NCBI RefSeq assembly: GCF_014699035.1
Contig: NZ_JACXAA010000001.1
Span: 372,001 to 436,000, forward strand
Direction: 5' to 3'
DNA: 64,000 nucleotides
Source of the DNA: Spirosoma validum
GTDB taxonomy: Bacteria > Bacteroidota > Bacteroidia > Cytophagales > Spirosomataceae
Shown: positions 58,139-64,000 of the stretch, piece by piece
How positions within the stretch are numbered: the stretch's first letter is position 1
Layout of the letters: every line of letters begins with the position of its first letter
Notes under the pieces: generated by a model
The model's database searches: none
What the model was told of the DNA's origin: nothing
What the model saw: only the letters and a program-made list of their open reading frames with translations
Translations under genes and position numbers: made by a program

Positions 58139-60547
58139 ATGCTAAAAAACTATTTAACCATCACCTTCCGAACGCTGCTGCGCTACCGGACGTATAGTCT
58201 GCTCAATATCCTCGGATTGGCGGTTGGACTGGCGTGCGGAATCCTGATTTTTCTGGTCGTTGAGTTCCAACTCAGCTTTGATACGCACCATTCGAAAGCG
58301 GATCGAATCTATCGCATCGTTACGAAATTGACACACGAAAACACCACGTATTCACGCGGAACGCCCAAAGCGCTGGCCGACGTACTACGTCGTGATTATC
58401 CGCTTATCGAGACAGCGGCACGTATCAAACGGGTGCGCGGTTGCGTATTGAGTATCCCTGCTGCGAATGGTGGTTTTCTGAAAAAATTCCAGGAAGACCG
58501 GACGGTAGGCTTCGCTGATCCGCAGCTATTCAACGTGTTTGATTTTCAGTGGCGTATCGGTAATCCGCAGACGTCGCTCAGCAAGCCCAATTCGGCGGTT
58601 TTAACCGATAAATACGCCCGTAAATATTTCGGTGAGGCAAACCCAATCGGCCGGACGTTACGTCTGGATAATCAGCTGAATCTGACGGTGACTGGTATAC
58701 TAAAGGATCATCCGACAACCACGAACCTTAGCGATGAAGTCTACATTTCCTACAGCACCGTGCCGAGCCTGAGTGAGCAGGTTGCCCAGTCGTTCCAAAA
58801 CTGGGAAAATCTCGACAGTGAAGAAATGACCTACGTTACGTTGCCGGAAGGAACGCCAGCTCAACGGTTAGAAGCAATTTTCCCAGCAATTATTCGCAAA
58901 CAATACACCGCAGAAAGCGCAAAAATCTATCAATACCACGCTCAGCCACTGAGTGACGTTCATTTCAACAGTGATTACGGCGGTCGGATACAGTTGAAAC
59001 TCCTGTACGCGATGGGATTTGTCGGATTATTTCTAGTCCTGGCAGCCTGTATCAACTTCATCAATATGGCAACGGCACACGCTCTCCGGCGGTCGAAAGA
59101 AGTGGGCGTCCGGAAGGCAATGGGCAGCACGCGTGGTCAGTTGTTTTGGCAGTTTATGAGCGAAACGGCCCTGATTACGTTGGCGGCTGTGGCGCTGGCG
59201 TTAGGTGCGGCTCAGGCTAGTCTTCCGCTGGTCAGTAAAGCGATGGCGGTTTTCAACGCTACGTTCTCGTTAACGGCACTCCTGGAACCGAAATCGCTAC
59301 TCCTGTTTCTGCTGCTGATTGGGTTTGTGATTGGACTCGCCGGTTTTTATCCGTCGCTGATTCTCTCCGGTTTTAATCCGATAGCCGCGTTACGTCGGAA
59401 AATGACGACCGATCAGGTAGGCGGCATTTCCGTACGGCGGGGTTTGGTCGTGGTGCAGTTCTTTATCACCCAGCTCTTTGTCATCAGCGTACTGGTTATA
59501 ATGGCCCAATTACGGTACGTCCGGACAATGAATTTAGGTTTTACCAGAGAGACCGTCCTAACCATTCCGATGCCAAGCGCCGATCCTGTCAAGCAGGAAA
59601 CGTTGCGAAACCGATTGCTACAGATTAGTGCCATTCAGAACGTAGCCTTCGGGAGTGCGCCACCGGCATCACAGAGTATCAACGAAACGACGTTCACATA
59701 CGACAACCGGGCAGAACCGGAGAAATTCGAGACTAAAACGAAAGTTGGGGATATGCGTTACGTTCCCCTGTTCGATCTGAAATTACTGGCCGGACGTAAC
59801 TTCCTAACCAACGACACCAATACGCACGAACTGATTGTCAACGAGATGATGGTGAAACGTTTGGGTCTGAAATCACCCGGCGACATTCTTGGCAAACGTA
59901 TCAATGTCTGGGAAGCCAGCCATACAGTGGTGGGCGTGGTTAACGACTTTCATGTCAACTCTTTACGAAAGGGTGTTACGCCACTCGTCCTCTTCAAAAA
60001 TTTCTCCGAGAACCGCATGGCTGCTTTGAAAATCAGTCCCAAAAACCTGCCCGAGACACTCCGGCAAGTGGAAGCAACCTGGAATGGGTTATTTCCTGAG
60101 CAGGTGTTTCATTATCAGTTTATGGACGAGATTCTGGACCGGTTTTATACCGCCGAAACCATCATGCTGGGCTTTGCGCAGGTATTCTCGCTAATTGCCA
60201 TTCTGATTGGTTGCCTGGGTTTGTACGGACTGATTTCGTTCATGGCCGAATCGAAACTGAAAGAAATCGGCGTCCGAAAAGTACTGGGCGCCAGCGTTTG
60301 GCAAATTCTTTGGTTATTTGGTCGTGAGTTTGGTCGATTAATCCTACTAGGCTTTTTAGTCGCTGCACCAGTAGGCTGGTGGCTGATGAGCGCCTGGCTT
60401 CAGGACTATACGTATCGGATTCAGATCGAATGGTGGGTATTTGGCGTAACGATCCTGCTGGCGGCCTTCATTACGCTTGCTACGGTCTCGTTCCAATCGA
60501 TCAAAGCTGCGCTGATGAATCCGGTGAAGAGTTTGCGAAGTGAATAA
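58139..60547 (+). CDS. Fused MacB/FtsX-like ABC permease, array copy P14
   Basis: 802 residues from ATG 58139 (MLKNYLTITFRTLLRYR). Subgroup with P3/P5/P13/P16: VVEFQLSFDTHHSKADRIYRI, KFQEDRTVGFADPQLFNVFDFQW. First coupling motif KEVGVRKAMGS in AHALRRSKEVG, second KEIGVRKVLGA after AESKL, with ASVWQILWLFGREF close to P5. PCD2 carries NDFHVNSLRKGVTPL. Tail NPVKSLRSE. P13-P14 appear to be a two-gene unit, since the next gene has its own palindrome promoter. Confidence 0.93.
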   Translation: MLKNYLTITFRTLLRYRTYSLLNILGLAVGLACGILIFLVVEFQLSFDTHHSKADRIYRIVTKLTHENTTYSRGTPKALADVLRRDYPLIETAARIKRVRGCVLSIPAANGGFLKKFQEDRTVGFADPQLFNVFDFQWRIGNPQTSLSKPNSAVLTDKYARKYFGEANPIGRTLRLDNQLNLTVTGILKDHPTTTNLSDEVYISYSTVPSLSEQVAQSFQNWENLDSEEMTYVTLPEGTPAQRLEAIFPAIIRKQYTAESAKIYQYHAQPLSDVHFNSDYGGRIQLKLLYAMGFVGLFLVLAACINFINMATAHALRRSKEVGVRKAMGSTRGQLFWQFMSETALITLAAVALALGAAQASLPLVSKAMAVFNATFSLTALLEPKSLLLFLLLIGFVIGLAGFYPSLILSGFNPIAALRRKMTTDQVGGISVRRGLVVVQFFITQLFVISVLVIMAQLRYVRTMNLGFTRETVLTIPMPSADPVKQETLRNRLLQISAIQNVAFGSAPPASQSINETTFTYDNRAEPEKFETKTKVGDMRYVPLFDLKLLAGRNFLTNDTNTHELIVNEMMVKRLGLKSPGDILGKRINVWEASHTVVGVVNDFHVNSLRKGVTPLVLFKNFSENRMAALKISPKNLPETLRQVEATWNGLFPEQVFHYQFMDEILDRFYTAETIMLGFAQVFSLIAILIGCLGLYGLISFMAESKLKEIGVRKVLGASVWQILWLFGREFGRLILLGFLVAAPVGWWLMSAWLQDYTYRIQIEWWVFGVTILLAAFITLATVSFQSIKAALMNPVKSLRSE

Positions 60548-60566
60548 TCCAAATCGGGATTTATTC

Positions 60567-60604
60567 GTCCGCGAATGTGTCCGACAAACCGTCCGTTTGC
60601 GGAC
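60567..60604 (+). promoter_or_regulatory. Palindromic upstream activating site, copy 3 (P15)
   Basis: The palindrome GTCCGTTTGCGGAC at 60591-60604 is preceded by half-sites GTCCGC (60567) and GTCCGA (60579), each 12 bases apart, slightly wider than in the other two copies. The first half-site is itself within a small palindrome, ATTCGTCCGCGAAT. Confidence 0.76.
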
Positions 60605-60632
60605 ATTACTATGAACAGACAAATTATTTTCT

Positions 60633-60672
60633 ATTGACTATCAATACATTATGTGTTTGGTACGGCATTTGG
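60633..60672 (+). promoter_or_regulatory. ATTGA box and sigma-54-like promoter of P15
   Basis: ATTGACTATCA (60633-60643) and TGGTACGGCATTTGG (60658-60672), again GG-N10-GG with the palindrome centre about 61 bases upstream of the GG. Predicted start near 60683, leader about 64 bases. Confidence 0.57.
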
Positions 60673-60746
60673 GCGTTGATAGACGAGCAAGTACCGCATT
60701 TATTTGCTTCGTTTTCTAACCGACTAACTTAAACGTAATAACGACC

Positions 60747-63128
60747 ATGCTACGCAATCACATAAAGATCACGATACGGACATTCTGGAAAAATAAGTTG
60801 TTCAGCGGCCTTAACGTAGTCGGTCTGGGAATCGGCATGGCGGCTGTCTGGCTCATGGTGCTCTACGTAGTAGATGAGTTAAGCTACGACCGGTTTCACA
60901 CCAACGCGGATCGCATTGTCCGGGTCGTTCAACACATACAATGGCCGGGGGGTAATCTAAACCTTGCGCCGACATCAGCACCGTTTGCGGCAGCACTGAA
61001 AAGTGATTATCCAGACATTGAAAAAACCGTACGGTTCAACCACGAGGGCGGTGGACTCATTACGTTCAACGACAAAAAGCTGGACGTAGGCAATATCTTT
61101 TTTACCGACCCGACGGTGTTTGACGTATTTACCTTTCCGTTTCTATACGGCGATCCGGGTACATCACTCAGGAAACCCCAAAGCATTGTTCTGACTAAAA
61201 GTGTTGCCGAAAATTTGTTTGGCGATGCCCGCAAAGCGGTCGGCAAGGTGGTTGAATTCAGTAATCATTTCCCGAATACTGTAACGGGTGTTATCGAAGA
61301 CATACCAGCCAATTCGCATATACAATTCAGAGCGCTACGTTCCTTTCCGGATAATTATACCAATGGCTGGCAGAACGGAGATGTCTACACATATCTGCTC
61401 CTCACGAAAGGCAGCGATTACAAAACGCTGGAGGCTAAGCTACCCGGCTTCTTCCAGAAATACCTGAAAAAGGAAATGAATGGGGCTGATTATCGGATGG
61501 AGCTACAGCCTCTTACGTCCATTCATCTTCATTCCCATCTGGATTATGAAATCAGCCCAAATGGCAATGCACGTACCGTATCTATTTTCGCGGCCGTAGC
61601 GGCTCTGATTCTGCTGATTGCCTGTATCAACTACGTGAATTTATACACGGCCCGGTCCCTCAAACGAACCCGCGAAGTAGGCGTTCGGAAAGCCATCGGC
61701 TCGCATCGGCAACAACTCATCGGTCAGTTTTTGACGGAATCGATGCTAATGACCTTACTGGCGGGGTTAGTGAGTGCCGGTTTGGTCATTATAGCCTTGC
61801 CGTATTTCAACCAAATGGCCGACAAGTCGCTCTCGCTCGGTAGTTTATCGAATACGTTACTGATCGTTATCCTGTTCTCGCTAGCAATCGGTACGTTAAG
61901 CGGCCTTTATCCGGCACTACGTATGTCGGGGTTCCGGCCTGTAGCGGCACTACGTGGGCAACTGGGTAATCAGTCGAGTAGTCTCGTGTTTAAGCAGGGA
62001 CTGGTGGTGTTTCAGTTCGTCGCAACGGTTGCGCTCATTGCCTGTTCGGGTATGGTGTATCGGCAGATGCAGTTTGTGATGCATTCAGATTTAGGTTTCA
62101 ACAAAGAACAGGTACTCACGTTCCACATCAGCCCTGAAGACGTTCGCCAGCGGATTGATGCCCTTAAAGATGCACTAGTACGTAGTCCGCTGATAGAGAG
62201 CGCGTCAGCCGCGAGTAATCCGATTGGCAACAACAACATCGGTGGTACAGGCATGTTCTTCGAAGAAAACGGTGCATTTCCAGCCAGCGCGCAGAGGGTT
62301 CAGAAATTCCTTGTCGACCCGGACTACATCAAGACATTAGAAATCAACCTACTGAGCGGACGAAATTTCTCCGAGTCGTTTAAAAGCGACGTAACGAACG
62401 CGATATTGGTCAATGAAACACTCGCCAAGCAACTGGGTCCCAAGCCGGTTGGTAAGCGCGTCAAATACTTTATCGATCAGGAAAACCATACCGCCGAAGC
62501 GCGAATAGTGGGTGTGGTCAAGGATTTCCATACGTATTCGCTTCAGCACAAAATCGAGCCGCTGGTGTTGCAAATGCCTACGGCTTCTGATAAAGACAAT
62601 CTATACGTCAGGATTCGGCCCGGCAACGTAACGGAAGCACTGGCGTACATTCAGTCAACGTACCGCACCTTCGATCCGGCCAATACGCTCGATTTTCATT
62701 TCTTGGACGAAAACTTTTCAAAGCAGTATCAGGCCGAACAGAAGCAGGGCGAAGTGTTACTGACGTTCACGATTCTGGCCGTATTGATTGCCTGCCTGGG
62801 TCTGTTTGGTCTGGCCGCGTTTGCCGCCGAACAACGCACGAAAGAAATTGGTGTTCGCAAAGTATTAGGCGCGTCAGTCACCAGCATCGTTACGTTGCTC
62901 TCCAAAGATTTCCTCAAGCTGGTTCTCATCGCTATTATTATCGCGACACCAATTGCCTGGTATGCCATGCATCAGTGGCTGCAGGAATTCGCTTACAAAA
63001 CGGATCTGTCATGGTGGGTATTCGCCCTGTCGGGTTTGCTGGCGATCGTCATTGCTTTAGTAACCGTGAGCGCACAAAGTATAAAAGCGGCCATCGTGAA
63101 TCCTGTAAAATCACTGCGTTCTGAATGA
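60747..63128 (+). CDS. Fused MacB/FtsX-like ABC permease, array copy P15
   Basis: 793 residues (MLRNHIKITIRTFWKNK). Signature YVVDELSYDRFHTNADRIVRV. First coupling motif REVGVRKAIGS in YTARSLKRTREVG; second KEIGVRKVLGA after AAFAAEQRT, then SVTSIVTLLSKDF. KDFHTYSLQHKIEPL in PCD2. The C-terminus has SAQSIKAAIVNPVKSLRSE, with Ala for the usual Phe of SFQS. The gene is headed by the third palindrome promoter and followed after 78 bases by P16 through a junction repeat, so it probably opens a unit that continues beyond the window. Confidence 0.93.
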   Translation: MLRNHIKITIRTFWKNKLFSGLNVVGLGIGMAAVWLMVLYVVDELSYDRFHTNADRIVRVVQHIQWPGGNLNLAPTSAPFAAALKSDYPDIEKTVRFNHEGGGLITFNDKKLDVGNIFFTDPTVFDVFTFPFLYGDPGTSLRKPQSIVLTKSVAENLFGDARKAVGKVVEFSNHFPNTVTGVIEDIPANSHIQFRALRSFPDNYTNGWQNGDVYTYLLLTKGSDYKTLEAKLPGFFQKYLKKEMNGADYRMELQPLTSIHLHSHLDYEISPNGNARTVSIFAAVAALILLIACINYVNLYTARSLKRTREVGVRKAIGSHRQQLIGQFLTESMLMTLLAGLVSAGLVIIALPYFNQMADKSLSLGSLSNTLLIVILFSLAIGTLSGLYPALRMSGFRPVAALRGQLGNQSSSLVFKQGLVVFQFVATVALIACSGMVYRQMQFVMHSDLGFNKEQVLTFHISPEDVRQRIDALKDALVRSPLIESASAASNPIGNNNIGGTGMFFEENGAFPASAQRVQKFLVDPDYIKTLEINLLSGRNFSESFKSDVTNAILVNETLAKQLGPKPVGKRVKYFIDQENHTAEARIVGVVKDFHTYSLQHKIEPLVLQMPTASDKDNLYVRIRPGNVTEALAYIQSTYRTFDPANTLDFHFLDENFSKQYQAEQKQGEVLLTFTILAVLIACLGLFGLAAFAAEQRTKEIGVRKVLGASVTSIVTLLSKDFLKLVLIAIIIATPIAWYAMHQWLQEFAYKTDLSWWVFALSGLLAIVIALVTVSAQSIKAAIVNPVKSLRSE

Positions 63129-63131
63129 TGC

Positions 63132-63179
63132 GTGGGGCAAGGAGCATGGAAGTTCCCTACACCACGCTCCTTGCCCCAC
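63132..63179 (+). repeat. Inverted repeat, junction P15-P16 (fourth sequence type)
   Basis: GTGGGGCAAGGAGCATGG (63132-63149) pairs with CCACGCTCCTTGCCCCAC (63162-63179) at 17 of 18 positions. A second copy of the outer block (CCCCACG, 63181-63187) follows. It starts three bases after the P15 stop. Confidence 0.88.
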
Positions 63180-63206
63180 ACCCCACGTAGTAAAACCCTC
63201 TGCCCC

Positions 63207-64000
63207 ATGCTGAAAAGCTATTTCACGACTGCCCTTCGCGCGCTGAAGCGCAACTGGAATTACACCGTCATCAATATTGTCGGGCTGACGTTTGGGCTGG
63301 CCTGCTGCCTGATTCTATTCCTGGCCATTCGCTACGAACTCAGTTACGACCGCCACCACGCCAACGCCGACAATACGTATCGGATGATCACGTATTATCG
63401 TGATTCAGACGGCGACGACCGCAATACAGGAGTCACCCTCCCCGCTTTAGCAGCCCTTCGCACCGACTTCCCCGAGTTGAAACACCAGTTAACACTGGTA
63501 TATGAATTGTATGGTGGCTTAGTGAAAGCGGGCGATAACCAATCCAGTAAGTTTCTGGAAGACGGGGGTGTTTTGGCCTTCGTGGAACCTGAATATTTTC
63601 GGTTGTTCGATTACCAGTGGAAAGAAGGCAATCCGCAAACGGCGGTCAAAAACCCAAATACGGTGGTGTTGTCAGAGCGGATGGCCCACAAATATTTTGG
63701 CAACGCTGATCCGGTTGGTAAATCCATTCGGGTTGAGAATAAACTGGATTTCGTCGTAACGGGCGTAGTGCAGAATCCACCGGCTACGACCAACCTCCCG
63801 TTTGAGGTTTTGCTATCTTTTGCATCGCTCAAACAATTCGGAGCCAACGGCGGCTGGGACGAATGGAAAGCTGTCTATAGTGGGGCTCAACTCTACCTGA
63901 CGCTGCCCCCAACTCTTTCGTCCGCGCAGATGGAAAAAGCGTTAGTGCCGTTTGTCCATAAATACATGAGCCCGGAGGATGCCAAGCACTTGCAATATGA
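63207..64000 (+). CDS. Fused MacB/FtsX-like ABC permease, array copy P16 (partial)
   Basis: The first 264 codons of a permease that continues past the window, with no stop in frame. It covers TM1 and most of PCD1. It is the closest relative of P13: MLKSYFTTALRALKRNWN, then AIRYELSYDRHHANADNTYRM, FVEPEYFRLFDYQW, PNTVVLSERMAHKYFG and FEVLLSFASLKQFGA all align without major gaps. The start follows a C-rich leader after the junction repeat. The coupling motifs and tail are outside the window. Confidence 0.9.
   Translation, partial: MLKSYFTTALRALKRNWNYTVINIVGLTFGLACCLILFLAIRYELSYDRHHANADNTYRMITYYRDSDGDDRNTGVTLPALAALRTDFPELKHQLTLVYELYGGLVKAGDNQSSKFLEDGGVLAFVEPEYFRLFDYQWKEGNPQTAVKNPNTVVLSERMAHKYFGNADPVGKSIRVENKLDFVVTGVVQNPPATTNLPFEVLLSFASLKQFGANGGWDEWKAVYSGAQLYLTLPPTLSSAQMEKALVPFVHKYMSPEDAKHLQY

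Noticed and set aside
21869..63179. Junction dyads as a CRISPR array or insertion-sequence ends
   Set aside because: Spacing is set by complete genes of about 2.4 kb, there are no unique short spacers, no transposase, and no target duplications.

Overview
The window looks like chromosomal DNA of a Cytophagales bacterium, most likely Spirosoma or a close relative. This is inferred from Bacteroidota-type promoters (TAnnTTTG at -7), starts without Shine-Dalgarno sequences, DUF5686 and carboxypeptidase-regulatory-like envelope proteins, a LytTR response regulator, an E. coli-type class II aldolase, and above all a massive family of fused MacB/FtsX-like permeases. No rRNA, tRNA, transposase or CRISPR array was seen.

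Bases 1-21.8 kb are ordinary chromosomal content: a secreted carboxypeptidase-regulatory-like protein, a TPR histidine kinase / LytTR regulator pair, a MOSC protein, a DUF5686 outer-membrane protein, a secreted M24 peptidase, an RND efflux pump with its lipoprotein adaptor, fructose-bisphosphate aldolase, a TIM-barrel isomerase, a secreted protein of unknown function, a DUF2905 protein, a DEAD-box RNA helicase with a long leader, and an SGNH-hydrolase lipoprotein. Two copies of a 67-bp palindromic repeat lie in this part (969-1035 and 4448-4514).

Bases 21.95-64.0 kb are almost entirely one tandem array of sixteen same-strand paralogous ABC-type permeases (called P1-P16 here; P16 runs off the end). 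Each complete copy is about 790-820 residues and looks like two fused MacB half-modules: TM - periplasmic domain - 3 TM, then TM - periplasmic domain - 3 TM. Each has a coupling-helix motif of the type KEVGVRKVxGA in both halves and a nearly invariant C-terminal tail (NPVKSLRSE or NPVKSLKTE). No ATPase gene is present, so the ATP-binding partner must be encoded elsewhere. Interspersed are an acyltransferase-3 gene, a small secreted protein with an internal duplication, and three antisense Uma2-family nuclease-like genes, each divergent from a permease. A 3'-end relic of a fourth Uma2 gene is also visible.

The most interesting material is between the genes. Three permeases (P4, P9, P15) share a three-part upstream element: a perfect 14-bp palindrome GTCCGTTTGCGGAC with upstream half-sites, an ATTGA box, and a TGGTAYRKCATTTGG box, all at fixed spacing. 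It resembles an enhancer plus a sigma-54-type promoter. Most other permease-permease junctions are 78-101 bp long and filled by large stop-to-start inverted repeats. Their sequence differs between classes but the pairing is kept. Several have G-tract arms, and one pairs the next gene's start codon into the stem. Together they suggest a coordinately regulated, still expanding set of permease operons with structured intercistronic RNA.
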